DNA of 64,000 bases from Meghimatium bilineatum (Eukaryota > Mollusca > Gastropoda > Stylommatophora > Philomycidae). Where the stretch lies: contig CM067311.1 of the NCBI GenBank assembly GCA_034231615.1, positions 9,673,746 through 9,737,745 on the forward strand. The letters run 5' to 3'. How positions within the stretch are numbered: position 1 is the stretch's first letter; each line of letters begins with the position of its first letter. A program made the position numbers and the translations under genes. The notes beneath the pieces were generated by a model. It saw only the letters and a program-made list of their open reading frames with translations. It was not told the origin of the DNA and did not search any database. Shown here piece by piece: positions 11,758 to 24,239 of the stretch.

Positions 11758-12056
11758 AAGTAAAGGTAGGTCCCATGGCATCTGCTGTCGGGGATGAAGA
11801 TAACTCTTCATGTACTAAGCCGCAGCAACTATTAGGTGGGGTGGCCAGTTCCCTTCCTTGCTGTTTTTTTTTTACCTTCCCTAACTCATGCGTCAGGTAC
11901 TCATTTATAGCTGAGTCGACTGGAGGAGTGGTCGTGTCAAGTGAGAAATCACAACCCGTATTTTTTTTTTAATGTCCGGACGTGGTTTCGAACCTGGCAC
12001 GCTGTAACCAGATGATAGCAAGCAAGCTCACTATCCACTAGGCTACCGCGCTAATC
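11758..12056 (-). mobile_element. tRNA-derived SINE with 12-bp target-site duplication
   Basis: The element head is on the minus strand. It begins about gcgcggtagcctagtggata (A-box-like) and has a B box at ccaggttcgaaacc, spaced as in a tRNA gene. It is flanked by perfect 12-bp direct repeats atagtctaacta at 11746-11757 and 12057-12068, so the 299-bp insert is exactly delimited. Body lies at 11758-11960. No long poly(A) tail is seen. Confidence 0.88.
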
Positions 12057-12164
12057 ATAGTCTAACTATCACTGTAAAAAAAAAAATAATAATAAACAAA
12101 AGAACAAAGACCTTTTTTCTACTTTAAGGTCCAACTGTGACCTTTTTCAAAAAACAAACAACAA

Positions 12165-12405
12165 AAACTTAAAACTTTTGTTACTGCATGTTTTCCTGTG
12201 AAGTAGTGCAGAGAGACTTTCTATGGGCTGTGGAAATAAAGGCTGCTTTGCCATAGCAGACGCCTCAACATATATAGGAAGGATTTTAATTGTACCTCCA
12301 AAAGATATAATCCTGTACCAACCGTGGATTGAACCTGGGACATCAAGGGGCTGATAACGGAGTTCTAAAAACATGGCCATGCACTCCACTAGCTCCACAC
12401 ATAAA
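12165..12405 (-). mobile_element. tRNA-derived SINE, second family
   Basis: On the minus strand, agctagtggagtgcatggcc (A-box-like) is followed by cccaggttcaatccacgg (B box) and a body that recurs at 48573-48690 (tgttttcctgtgaagWagtg and tctatgggctgtggaaataa). Two copies in the window with the same body support a SINE. No clean target-site duplication was found. Confidence 0.75.
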
Positions 12406-12783
12406 CAAGAAACACAAAATTATCAAAATATACATGTCATTATTTGGAGATGTCTTTCTTACTTACAATATTAAAAAGTTGGACTATGGACACGTGATGT
12501 GGCCACATCTCCACATAAAGTACCATAATCTTTTTTCATATACAGTGTTGTCAGAATTTTTTTCACATTGTGCTAGCAAGGAGACCAAAATCAGCGCTGA
12601 ATGAAATATGATCTTGGTTAACAGCGAAGGTACAGAAGCACAAACCAACAACATGATAAATTGGTATAAATTTGAGGACTAGAATATTTTGAAATACCTC
12701 AGATCCTGCATAGGCTTATGCAGCGATGGAAAACGCAAAACAGACTTAGAGATAGGTCCCTAAGGCTGGAGATGGATGTAGCG

Positions 12784-13174
<391 letters not shown>

Positions 13175-13314
13175 ATGTAGCGGATATGTCAAGGTTAACT
13201 TTAATTTTGATAAAGCAAAATCAGTGTTAGTGTGAAAAACTAACTTTGAAACTCACTTATGTTGTCTATTGTGTTGTGTTGGTGTGAAAGCTGAACACTC
13301 ACTGCAGTCATGGA

Positions 13315-13530
13315 GAGAGGTTACAAACCTTCAAATACAAATGTTACAGACGAATTCTGCGCATCTCCTATAGAGAGCATGAGACAAATGTGTCAATCAA
13401 TCAAGTGCCATGCCGAATGTCATAGGCGATCATGTTTCTCCACGACTCTCTGCCTCTCATGTTAATAAGCTTGGTTGGTGAGCTTTTACCAAGCCACAAT
13501 ACTAGTCCATCTAGCGACAAATGTGTACGT
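13315..13530. mobile_element. Two opposed LINE-B fragments
   Basis: Plus strand at 13315-13385 has a decayed RRILRISYREH-type motif. Minus strand at about 13385-13530 has the LDGLVLWLGK and ESWRNMIAYDIRHGT-type tail seen in + orientation at 29190-29320. Confidence 0.6.
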
Positions 13531-13534
13531 TAGA

Positions 13535-13990
13535 AATAAAATAGATTCATACAGGTCTATAAGAATCATTACTGCCAATAGTAAAGCGACAAATATACCT
13601 ACTTGCATGGTTTATAGGTCTGTTGTTAAGGGAGGTGGGTGTTCAACTCCTCCTCCCACCCTTAGGAAATCATAACATGTTTTTTATTGCTAGAAATATA
13701 GCCAAAAGGTTAGTGAAACCACTACATGCACGATTTTTCACAAAAAGGTCATCTTTCTCATTTAAAAAAGTCATCACCTTTCGCATCCAAAAAAGTCATC
13801 CGCTTTCTCATCCAAAAAGTTTTCGGCTTTCACATCAAAAATGTCATCACCTTTCTCATCAAAAAGAGGGAATTACATACAAAAATGGACGAATGCCTTT
13901 TTTCACATTATTTTATTTTTTCACATTATTATTTCCCTTCCTAAATGAAAACTTGTCTACGGCCCTGATGGTTTTTTTGGAGGTGTGATG
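13535..13990. repeat. Low-complexity dispersed repeat with a pyrimidine-rich iteration
   Basis: Includes a degenerate iteration of aaaaagtcatcacctttc at 13740-13865. The segment before it (gacaaatgtgtacgttagaa near 13510) recurs reversed near 27290, so it belongs to a dispersed family. No gene. Confidence 0.55.
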
Positions 13991-14015
13991 CTATGATTAT
14001 TCGTCATAAACTATA

Positions 14016-14200
14016 CTACAGGGAACAGTCGAGGCTGGAAGAAGCAGACGAAGACTAAGAAAATCATGGACAGGCAGCATGAAGAGCTGGATAGGTCAAG
14101 GTATTTTCACACTCATCTGCGTTGCTGAAGATAGAATTTGCTGGAGAACTCTGTGTGTTATTTCATCCAATGTGGTACTCCTGTGAACCTGGCAGGTTAT
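14016..14200 (+). mobile_element. LINE 3' end (family A)
   Basis: Reads GTVEAGRSRRRLRKSWTGS, then MKSWIGQG and AEDRICWRTLC, the same order as the copies at 33745 and 41693. The end near 14200 has lost the tail. Confidence 0.8.
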
Positions 14201-14989
14201 AGCAGTGTTACCCAACCTTTTCTTTAAACCTTTCCCCACCTCAATTGTCCAAAAATTTTGATGTCCCCCCCCTCCCTCCCCATGTGAACATAAAGGTATT
14301 TTGTATACATTTTGTATAGGTCTATTCAAAAATTGACTTATTCCATAAATGAAACCTAATTATAACTTGTTCAGGACACAAGACTTAGGTTTTTGGAAAT
14401 TAGAAGAAAAAAAACAGTTACGTAGGCTAGATTTTCAAAACATATAGGCCATAATAGACAACTAAATCTCAAGTACAAAATTTTTATTTCGAAGTGTCCC
14501 CCTAAACAATTAAATCCCCCCTTTCCACCTGTGGGGCATACACCACATACCGGGTTATAAGCTTGTAGTATGGTGTGATAGCAGGGAAAGGAACATGAGG
14601 TAAATGGGGACTGTTGCTGACATTTCGTGCGATGACGGTACCTCATCTTAAATGAATAGCCTATTGTAATGTTAAACTTGTCATCTTTACGGGGAAATTT
14701 TACAATTTTTTTTTTTAAAGTACGTGACAACCCTGATTAAGAATCTCGAATAAAATAGGTCAGACTTAGGCCTGTTCATTGTCTCATTTTATCCTCACGG
14801 TAAACCCCCACCCCCCTCCCAACACAACACAAAACACCACAAACCAACAACCGAGAAATACAGGAATACTAAAAAAAACGTGTAATAACAATGTACACAG
14901 GAGACACATTCACGTGGCATTTACAGTGCATGAATAAATGTCTCCTTAGTTGATGATTGGTCAATAAGGGATTAAAACCTTTTGGTTAA
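14201..14989. other. Intergenic, no gene seen
   Basis: C-rich and T-rich stretches. One hAT-like single terminus occurs at 14201 (cagtgttacccaacc), but no partner end or duplication was found. Confidence 0.5.
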
Positions 14990-15335
14990 GGTATGTTGAT
15001 ATCTTGGACTGCCAGAAAAACTAACGTGGAAGTGTTGAAAGAGTCAAATGCCAAACGGACTTTAATCAATAATATAAGAAAAAGACAATCTTCATATTTT
15101 TGGCCACTTTATGAGACAAGGAGGTTTGGAGAACATAGTCACAACAGACAAGAGAGGCAGCAACAGAGACAGGGGGGAAGAGAGGCAGAGACAGAGGGCG
15201 ACAACGTGAGAAAACAGTTTGACAACCTGGAATGGCAGGGAAACAACAGCGAGATTGATACATAATACTGGAGACAGAGCTGCGGAGAGCCATGATCGCC
15301 TACGCCAGCCGGCATGGCACCTGATGATGATGTTG
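14990..15335 (+). mobile_element. LINE 3' end (family B)
   Basis: Reads SWTARKTNVEVLKE, INNIRKRQSSYFW, then EWRATIAYA-like remnants and ends in cacctgatgatgatg. An Arg/Gln-rich stretch at 15160-15190 comes from a local gagacag iteration. Degenerate. Confidence 0.75.
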
Positions 15336-15654
15336 ATATCATCTTAGCGGAAATAGGCTTAAATTTCTAGCAAGTGTACTTGCGTTACAGCAAACACACA
15401 CATCGTAGGCTGCTTGTTATTTGGTGAAGGCTCCACTGGCTTCGTGAACTGTTCTTCCACGTGTTTTGGTGGTAAAAGTCCATTCGAACCACTGATTGTG
15501 GATTATTTTGATCGTCTGTGTCTCACAACATCCGTGTCATGAAATTGTTCGGAGATGAACTCCGTGAACACAGCATTCATTCACATTCATATGTTTATCA
15601 ATGAACTCTCTAGTGATTGCAAAGATAGTCTTGAAAAGATAATCAATTCTTCAC

Positions 15655-15762
15655 CAAGATCAATGCGTTCTGGTGTACACATCTGTTCAAGATAGATGCC
15701 TTCTGGTGCACACATTTGTTCAAGATCGATGCCTTCTGGTGTAAACATCTTTTCAACTTCTT
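15655..15762. repeat. Tandem repeat, 33-bp unit, 3 copies
   Basis: The minus strand gives three 11-residue units like MCAPEGIYLEQ. Too short and isolated to support a gene. Confidence 0.7.
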
Positions 15763-15904
15763 GTTTCATCTTCTGTATCCATTCTCAAGCTCCTGCAGAT
15801 CAGCAGGTTATAGTCCAGATAAAAGTTGTGCCATAATTGACAGCTTAACTGACAAATCGAACTTCAGCATAGCTTCTAGGTCAATTTGACACTGTGGGGT
15901 GAGA

Positions 15905-16115
15905 CCAGTGTTATAAATATGTTATAAAGTAGGGGAGGGGGAGGAGTAATTCCCTTTAAAAAAGTCATTCGTGTCTTTTCGTGTATCAGATCTTCATGTG
16001 AATTGTGATGTTCCTTTTGTGAAAATCTCTACGTGGGGGGGGGGGGGGGGGGGGCGGGGGCGGGAAGAGAGAGAACGGGGGACTTTTTACACGCATTTTT
16101 GCCAAATTTCTAATG
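15905..16115 (+). repeat. Dispersed repeat with a poly(G) tract
   Basis: Contains aaaaaagtcattcgtgt, a run of 20 G at 16035-16054 and then gactttttacacgcattttt. The poly(G) and what follows recur at 29830-29910, so this is a repeat family, not a chance homopolymer. The G run can be expected to form a quadruplex and to be hard to sequence. Confidence 0.65.
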
Positions 16116-17894
16116 CTAAAATGCATAGACCTATTCTGATTTGCTAAAGGACGGGAAGTTGATAATCTTACCCTACAACCTCCTTATCTATGGACCTTTA
16201 TTGGACAACAAACTCCACCTTAAATTCCTATTTGTTGCTGCTTACGATATGCTTGACAGGTAAAAGTTTAGCTCCCCATGCTCCCCTTTCAGACCCTCCA
16301 ACCAAGGACGATTTCTATATTAATTGGAAATTAAGTTTATCTATCACTACGTTCAGATTTTTGTTTACTAGAAACAGATTCTTGAAGAGATTCTTTTTTT
16401 TTAATTATAACAAAGAACACGGGTCAACATGTGTTGGAAATTTAATGTATTTATTGGATGATCTCCGTGACAGAAGACACATGGCAATCACATAATACTG
16501 TGAATTCATTAATACATCTAAAGAAAATACCCTATGACCACTGATCTATGTATAAATAAATCAAAGTCTTCACGCTCGACCGCAATTAGGGTTACGAAGC
16601 GTGTTTATTCGCTTAAACGAAGTGAGACCAAGTGTGTTGATTTGAACACGTAACACATTCGTTGTATTTGTAAACTGTTATAGAAACTGGGACATGGGCA
16701 AAACAGGGCGAGATATAAGTCAGTGTTATAAAACCAAGACAATCTCGGTGAGACCTAGACACATCTCTGCACTCAATACATACAATTACAATACATATGG
16801 GCCATTAACATAAACAAATGTATATTTCCGTAATTTTAGTAAGCAATGTATCAAGTCAAAATATTTTGAGCTTACATTTTTTTAAAACTCAACTGACACA
16901 GGTGGATGTCGTTATATTGTGAAATTGCGTTATTGTTGAAAGTAAATTTTCTCTAAAAAATAAAGCGTTTTAAAACTCACAAATTGCAATCCCAATTTTT
17001 TTTGCTCGTGAATACTAAATTTATTTTCTTGTGTTAACGAAATTATAATTAGATCTTTTAAATTACGAATTAAGAACTATGGCCATAAAAACTGTAAGAC
17101 TATATTATTACTTTGTATCAAAATTGTTTATTCTTTCCAATAAATAACAGTATCAAAATACGTTTAAGTGTAAATACAAATAATACTAAAATTTAGATAA
17201 TTTCATGACAAAAAAGTCGAGTGAAGCACTTTCTAAGCAGCTCTCCTATACCCCCGTAATCCTCTTTCGAGGCGGTATGACATAGCAGGCGCCGACATTC
17301 GAAGCCACTCGGACGCTAAGTATAGCTCACCACTTAGCTGAGCACGTTTTATGCTGTTAACATTCCGTACGACCGAAAACTTCACCCCGGTGACTTCGTC
17401 CTGTCTTAACATGTCATATGGGGAGGAACCAGCCTAGATCCCAAGCGGTACTGTGACGAGCGAGCTGACTCGACACTGGCTGAACCTTGACCCCGCGGTG
17501 GAGTCTAAGACATGTGAACGGACTACTGACACTAGTTCCCATACAAAGTCAAGAGCCAACTTTTGCATGTAAAGTTCCGCGGGGAACTTGAACCTTATAC
17601 GGACATTATCCCTTAACATCCAAAAGTTTATGTGCCACACTTTTGTTCACCATGTCAACAGTTAGGGAAGAATGTCGTGCATATTGCTTTCAAAAAACGT
17701 TTTTATAAATAGTAGAACGGGGAAGAGTTACACAAAATCACTCAAGATAAATGAGAGTTGTTTATTTAAATTATATTACCACATGATCAGATCAAATTAT
17801 TTGTGTTCTTATGATTTATTAATACATTTTCACATATTAATACATTTCACATGTATTACATCCCCTTATCTGATAGTATCTGCGGGGTTATGAC
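16116..17894. other. Unassigned AT-rich region, no gene seen
   Basis: No homology was recognised on either strand. Short open frames have no splice or codon-use support. The region ends at the assembly gap. Confidence 0.5.
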
Positions 17895-17994
17895 NNNNNN
17901 NNNNNNNNNNNNNNNNNNNNNNNNNNNNNNNNNNNNNNNNNNNNNNNNNNNNNNNNNNNNNNNNNNNNNNNNNNNNNNNNNNNNNNNNNNNNNN
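17895..17994. other. Assembly gap (100 N)
   Basis: Exactly 100 N, a conventional size for gaps of unknown length. Order and distance across it are not certain. Confidence 0.99.
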
Positions 17995-18254
17995 CGATCT
18001 GTTGCATTCTTTATCTTTATAATAACTAATGAAACCAGTATTCTGGTTTTCACACTTTTCTTTTATTAATATATGATATGCAAGTTGTTTGGGAAAATTA
18101 GCGGTATATTGCCTGAATGATAGATGCACAAAATAATCACCATTTAACACGTATTGTGTTTAGGCACGTGCCACCAACTCGTTCCGTCAAAAGCACTAGA
18201 CAACACAAATTGTTTTTAAAAAGTCACACACCATTAGTGTTTTTTTTAAATCTC

Positions 18255-18500
18255 GAGAGGGGAACAAATAATAGCAATACTGTTTGTTTTCCATGTATAT
18301 TTAAGAAACGACTAAGGAGGTTATATGGTGTAGTTGGCTGTCCCATCCTATATAAGGTCAAAATGATACAGTGCCATTCTAAAGTCGGATGTGTTAGGTC
18401 AAAAGCGAAGAATTCGCATCAATGTTGTGAACAATGACAAAACGCATTATGAACTACATCCCGCTAATCTGCAGGAGTGTGATAAAAAACGCAGAAACTC
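18255..18500 (+). mobile_element. Dispersed repeat, SINE-like family C1
   Basis: Order: aggggaacaaataatagcaa, cgactaaggaggttatatgg, gttggctgtcccatcc, aagtcggatgtgttaggtca, ctacatcccgctaatctgca and a trailing aacgcagaa. The same order is seen in the copies at 24240, 31165 and 31990. Confidence 0.8.
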
Positions 18501-19048
18501 AATTATCTAGAGTGAGAACTAAGATAGAAAGCGTCTATGTCTTGTTGACCAGATCTCAATGTCCTTTTTATCTCCTGTTACCAGGATTGATCACATCGTC
18601 CGTAATATCACTCCCTTAATACCCACTTGTGCTTCACTTCTTTCTCTCTCACTTTCATCATCCCTTGCCTCCCATTTCGTCATATGTGTGTTTCTATTCA
18701 TTGTTAGTCAGCTATTGTTTGTCCTGATGATGGTTTCTTATTCAAAACGTCGTATGTCTTTGCGTCTATTCGCTAGTATGTCGTGTGAATAAATATTGAT
18801 AACATTTGTATCTTTATCCGTTTTTCCTTATATTGCACTGTGTTGCCCCAGCCCTCTTTCAGCCGATGTGTTGTTCCCGGCATTAGATATTAATTCCTAT
18901 AGACTAGAAAAATCTTCATCTTTCCTCAAGGATTCTACTATCGTATATCTTATGCGTCGCATAATTATTTTCTCCTTCTTCCTCGTTTTCCAGCTGGTCA
19001 GATGCTGATATAGAGTCCATCAAAGAACTGTTCTGTAGTTAGCTGCTC
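18501..19048. other. Unassigned, no gene seen
   Basis: Pyrimidine-rich. Hydrophobic short frames only; no homology recognised. Confidence 0.4.
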
Positions 19049-19205
19049 CAGTGCAGTAGTTAGACAGTGCAGTAGTTAGTGCAGTATTAGACAGTGCAGT
19101 AGTTAGACAGTGCAGTAGTTAGACAGTGCAGTAGTTAGACAGTGCAGTAGTTAGACAGTGCAGTAGTTAGACAGTGCAGTAGTTAGTGCAGTAGTTAGAC
19201 AGTTA
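19049..19205. repeat. Minisatellite, 16-bp unit, ~10 copies
   Basis: Unit gtgcagtagttagaca, with two shortened units lacking the gaca part. Confidence 0.93.
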
Positions 19206-19439
19206 AGTAGCGCTTTCCGCCAGAGCTGTTTCAGATAGCCATCGTTTCCCCCTTGTGTTGTGATAAAGTGGGCAGTTTTGTAAAAAGAATAGAAGTATTC
19301 AAAAACATATTTTTGTGTCGCAGATCTGGAAGAATCTGCGCCATATTTTCATTTTTTGGTGCAATTATCCCCCTTCCTTCAAATATATAGACCCAAACGT
19401 GGACCTAATTACATTTTGAGAACCACTGATCTTTATCTG

Positions 19440-19610
19440 CTTCTTCTTTTTATGCGTTCGTCCTCAAACTCCTGTATGTTATCAGGATGTAATCCGGAGA
19501 ATGGAATGTGGTATGTCATCATTTACATCATGGTTGCGATATCTGCGCCTTTCGATCTAACACATCCAACTTAAGCATGACTTCTGGATAACATGATCCT
19601 CTATTGAATA
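19440..19610 (-). mobile_element. Dispersed repeat C1, partial
   Basis: Plus strand begins gttcgtcctcaaactcctgt and continues through gagaatggaatgtggtatgt and gatatctgcgcctttcg, as in the full copy at 31990-32285. Confidence 0.75.
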
Positions 19611-20465
19611 GGAGAGCCAACTCAACCCCCCCCCCCCAAAAAAAACCCCCTTCTTAGTCACATTTACGATGTGCATGGTGGGCACCAATAACAGTACCAC
19701 TGACTTTGCTTGATTTTTCCACACCACATTGGCACCACTGATCTAAACCACATATCACAGTAACCATGCAATGTTTGTGTTTTGGTTTTTCTTACTAGTC
19801 CTAATGTTGACATCTTAAGAGCAATCTTACTTTCGTGAACTGTGCTCGCGAGATAGAAATAGGGCTCTGTTTACTGGAAGAAAACTTGACTATTGTGTCT
19901 TAGATAGTCACACTGACTAAACATAATGCTTCATTAATAAAATATAATTTAGTCACAGTAAACAGAGAACTTCCCACTTTATAGAAGGTGGTTTTCACTT
20001 TATAGAAGGTGGTTTTACGTTTGCAATGAAGGGGAGATAATATGTACACTTGTGAACAGATTTGTTTTAATTAATTATTGTGTCAAAGCAAAGTTGAAAA
20101 ATCTATTCCTGATGTCCTTTCACTTTAAACTTGCATTTACCAATTAGTTTGTTCTTTTTTAAATTGTATGCATCTGTCTAAAATATTTAAAAACATTATT
20201 ATGAAACTCTCACACTTAGACCGACACACTAAGTGTTTCTTATATACAAAAACGTGAAATATGAATTAGATCCCCTTATTCTATCAATTACAAAAAATGT
20301 TTATTGCGTTTTTCAAGAGATGTCACAGATTGTATATAAGATTGTATTAAACATAAACGTTCAAGTCGTAGGCTAAGGTCTAAAGAAAAATCAGCAAAAT
20401 GTCCACCACCCCTAATGTGGAGACAGCGAAGGAGGGTCAACCAAATCCCCCAAAACAACAGACTA
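19611..20465. other. Unassigned, no gene seen
   Basis: Contains a C12 homopolymer (19626-19637) and a short duplication of ctttatagaaggtggtttt at 19977-20014. No gene. Confidence 0.5.
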
Positions 20466-20566
<101 letters not shown>

Positions 20567-20744
20567 TGCGAAGAATGGCATGCAGAGAATGAGATCCCAT
20601 ACGATGCCAGAGAGCTGTGCTACAGAATCATGTACAAGAAGAGAACAAGACGATTGATTGTATTTGATGGCAGATAACAGCAGTCAAATTGTTCGCCCTT
20701 GTCTAGTATTGTTTGTTCGAGAATGGTGTTTGCATGTTTTTAAG

Positions 20745-20905
20745 AGAGATAGACGCATATGGTTGCATTTGTGGGTCTCACCAATGGCTCACTAGACAAA
20801 CCACCCATGCAACAGAAAACCTTAGTAGATGACATGCCGTTATATTGAGGTTATCTTCTTAGAGAAGCTTCATGCACGTCATCTATACAATTATGCTTTT
20901 ATTTT
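20745..20905 (+). mobile_element. Dispersed repeat S1, first half
   Basis: Matches 28610-28755: gtgggtctcac.aatggc, then agccttagtagat-like and catgccgttatatt segments, then gtcatctat.caattat. At 28.6 kb this half is followed directly by the half found at 10.9 and 62.9 kb, so the full repeat is near 290 bp. Confidence 0.7.
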
Positions 20906-21539
20906 GTTGTTGAAATGTGTGTCATGTTTACCTGAATATATATGTACGCACCCTCTGTGGTTGGGAGGGAGCCAGAGATGTACTGTGCAGCACTGGGGAG
21001 AAGGAAACGGACAGCACTGTAGTTTCCTATGGCTGAGACCCATCATAGAGGCTCAGTGACTCAGGACATGACAATCCTTTTGACTTGAACATTTGCTTGC
21101 ATGCTTGGAGCAATAGAGAAGTTCGGCATAACCAGTAGTCAATTGGTGGCGGAGAATGAGCACAGCGAACCCTATCTTGGCTACAGTGGCTAGGAGAAGA
21201 ACATAGGTTGAAACATACCTTCTTGGAGGTGTGATAGTTATTCTCTGGCTCTGTCCCAGAGTGGGCCGAAAATCCACAGATTTCCCACCAATATAATGCC
21301 ATTTAATGGCATTAGGTCAAAGGGCATGAGCCCATGGACCGCTGAATCAGCAACCAACCAACGAACCAACCAAGAGAGATAGAAATAAAGACTTATGTAT
21401 TTCTGACTGAAAAAATACTGTTTAATTGTTACAGTTACTCTCCAGGCACCCGCCTTACATCTCAGAATTAAGAAAGGGTACACCTATTTTATGACAGATT
21501 ATACGGAGACTTTCAACGACCTTCACATTCCAGGTGTCA
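20906..21539. other. Unassigned, no gene seen
   Basis: No homology recognised. One short tetranucleotide-like iteration (aaccaaccaacgaaccaacc) at 21352-21371. Confidence 0.4.
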
Positions 21540-21945
21540 CGCCATAAGCCAGGGGAATAGCCTTTAGGATATTATTCAACATGACTCCTATTAAAGGAAA
21601 ACAAGCACGCAGACTAGAGCAGACGCCAAAATGTAAACTTTGCAGAAGAAACATCCCAGAAACAGAAGACCACATCTTTTACACATGCACTACAATCACT
21701 CCTACCAGAAACAGATTAAGAGACATAATAAAAACACACATACACAACACGGATATTTACAAAGCTATCATTTTGAACGTACTGCCTCAGACAACGGATG
21801 TACACAACAAACTGATCATCTTGCTATCCCAATACAGATACTTGATCTGGTCTTGTCGGATACGGGTAGTGTTTCATAATGCAATATTTCAACCACATAC
21901 AGTTTTACACATATTCAATCAGATGACACAGCATATAATATGAAC
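21540..21945 (+). mobile_element. LINE-type C-terminal zinc-knuckle fragment
   Basis: Translation from about 21580 contains CKLCRRNIPETEDHIFYTC, a Cys2-His-Cys pattern like the zinc-binding region that follows the reverse transcriptase in some LINEs. It stays open for 120 codons. No RT core precedes it. Confidence 0.6.
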
Positions 21946-21949
21946 ATGT

Positions 21950-22500
21950 ACATTCAAATAGAGAACACAAAAATAATACAAGTCACAGAGTTCAAGTACC
22001 TACGAAATATCTTCACAGAAGACGGACGAGTCAATTGAGAGATAGAAACAAGATGTCAAAATGTAAATATTGTGATATACCGGATGTTTCTTTTGCTATA
22101 GCACCCAAAAAACAACATCGAAGTACAGAAACACATAAGTAAGATCATCTTTGTACCAACACTATGCTAAAATAAGACATTAGGAAAAGAATTGGTATAA
22201 TATCATATATCGAACATATTGAGAGACAGCAAGTAAAATGGTTCGGTCACCTTATGAGAATGAACCCAAACCAAATATCAATAAGAGTATATAGTACAAG
22301 AATATCCGGGCGTAAAGTCAAAGGTAGACCAAGAAAACGGTGGATAGAAAACATCAAGATAAGCTTGAACAAACATGGACTAAATGCAACCTCGGCGACA
22401 CATCTGGCCTTGAAACAACAGCTTAAGCTACCACCACTACGCTTAACGGCAAATGTGAATGCGATCAACAACCATTCACCTGGGGAAAGACAATAGACAA
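21950..22500 (+). mobile_element. LINE fragment (family C), frameshifted
   Basis: Frame 1 reads TEFKYLRNIFTEDGRV. After a frameshift it reads IEHIERQQVKWFGHLMRMNP and GRKVKGRPRKRWIENIKI. This is the same order as the longer copy at 32300-33325. Confidence 0.8.
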
Positions 22501-22755
22501 TAGAATATGCTACCAATGCCAGACTTGGAAACTAACACCTGCACATAAGTAAGAGCATCTTTGTGCCAACACTATGCTACTAATGCAAGACTTGACAACT
22601 AACACCTACACATAAGTAAGATCATCTTTGTGCCAACACTATGCTACCAATGCCAGACTCGACAACTAACACCTACACATAAGTAAGATCATCTTTGTGC
22701 CAGCGCTATGCTACCAATGTTAGACTTGACAACCAACACCTACACATAAGAGAAA
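22500..22755. repeat. Tandem repeat, 67-bp unit, ~3.5 copies, from LINE-C
   Basis: actaacacct starts units at 22531, 22598 and 22665 (accaacacc at 22732). The unit contains cataagtaagatcatctttg, found once in the LINE itself near 22133, so part of the element has been amplified in tandem. Confidence 0.88.
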
Positions 22756-22814
22756 GATCGTAACATGCGAAATGTCTAAGTAAGGCTATTTGAGTCACCA
22801 GATTCGACAAGGTG

Positions 22815-23045
22815 CGCAATTAGAACATCAGACGGATACTAAGTATAACATAGTGCATCAAGTATATAGAGAAACAACAGATATGTTGTTTCGATATGTA
22901 TTCTATGCATGCTGTTTTATCTATTATATTTCTGCTGTTCTCATTGCGCATTTTTTGGTTGAGTCTGGTGATTCCAATGGCTTTCTTCAGACATTTCATT
23001 TTGCAAGTTTTGATCTTAAATAAATTAAAAATCCTGTACACCATT
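22815..23045 (-). mobile_element. LINE fragment (family C), inverted
   Basis: Minus strand reads KTCKMKCLKKAIGITRLNQK, then MRNENSRNIIDKTACIEYIS, the segment that precedes the KWFGHL motif in other copies. Confidence 0.75.
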
Positions 23046-23280
23046 CAACTAACAGAATGTTTACAGTGCCGAATAATTACATACTTGGGTTTTACATTGT
23101 TCACTTTCTCCACCTTGGATTCACTGGACATTTATGGATCACATTTACGGATTTAGAAGTTATTTATCTGACATTGGACTATTCAACAATCTCAAAAACA
23201 TTAATCTATTGTTTCTTTTTAACCATTTGCTCGCTTTTATTGCAGCGTTCTTTGCCAGAGAAACTTCTACCATTTATTCA
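23046..23280. other. Unassigned, no gene seen
   Basis: T-rich sequence with hydrophobic short frames; no homology. Confidence 0.4.
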
Positions 23281-23570
23281 TTTTAACACAGGTGGGAGAA
23301 TTGTAAGGAATATAATTTTAACACAGGTGGGAGAATTGTAAGGAATATAATTTTAACACAGGTGGGAGAATTGTAAGGAATATAATTTTAACACAGGCGG
23401 GAGAGTTGTAAGGAATATAATTTTAACACAGGCGGGAGAGTTGTAAGGAATATAATTTTAACACAGGCGGGAGAGTTGTAAGGAATATAATTTTAACACA
23501 GGTGGGAAAGTTGTATGGAATATAATTTTAACACAGGTGGGAGAGTTGTAAGGAATATAATTTTAACAGT
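23281..23570. repeat. Minisatellite, 35-bp unit, 8 copies
   Basis: Units start ttttaacacaggtgggagaa at 23281 and every 35 bases. Two variable positions (ggtgg/ggcgg and agaa/agag) sort the units into blocks: first three T and A, next three C and G, then mixed. Confidence 0.95.
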
Positions 23571-24239
23571 GTGTTGTCTAGTATTATTATGTATAAGGGT
23601 TAGTCATGGTCGCTGTAATTTATTGAGTAATGGATGATAAGTTTGGGTTTTCTGTAACGTGATACACATGACAAATTATCACTTTCATTTATTCTAAAGA
23701 CAATACGTGAGAAAAGGAAGCGTGGATGTTAGAGTGGGAGGTCTATGGCACCATCTTTGTCCTTAGGTTTGTTTATCTTAACATGACTTAGCTAGTCATG
23801 TTAAGCACCTGCGATTCAAAGTAGACAAATTGAGTAAACTATAGCTTATAGGGACACCATATATATTGTTAGTTTCTTTGCCATTTCTGCAATAAGAAAG
23901 TTATGAATATATTTGTGAATATATAGTATATTCACAGTTTACCGAAATAATCACCATTCTTCAGTTTTTCTTTTTTTTAAATAAAGAAAGTATCTTATGG
24001 CGAGATATGCGCCTTTCAGCCGCAAAAAGGGGGAAGGGGGGTTATTGTTACAGATAATCCAGTCACCATGATTCCAATATTAACATTGTGATGACAAAAA
24101 CGTATTAAATATATAACTCGGCGGTTATGGTTCTGCACCACTCCCTTAAATACATAAGGCTACTCTCGAACTCGTGGTGGTTGGATTCGTGGTGGTCCAG
24201 AACTCTATTATTATTTTATGGTTAAAAAACTATGATATA
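23571..24239. other. Unassigned, with two short palindromes
   Basis: cttaacatgac and its complement at 23777-23787 and 23795-23805 (7-base spacer), and tgtgaatata and its complement at 23914-23923 and 23927-23936 (3-base spacer). No gene. Confidence 0.55.

Noticed and set aside
14201..14735. A hAT element starting cagtgttacccaacc
   Set aside because: No matching second terminus or 8-bp duplication could be found.
19410..19428. A hAT right terminus (ttgagaaccactg)
   Set aside because: No left terminus with matching flanks; left as an orphan end.
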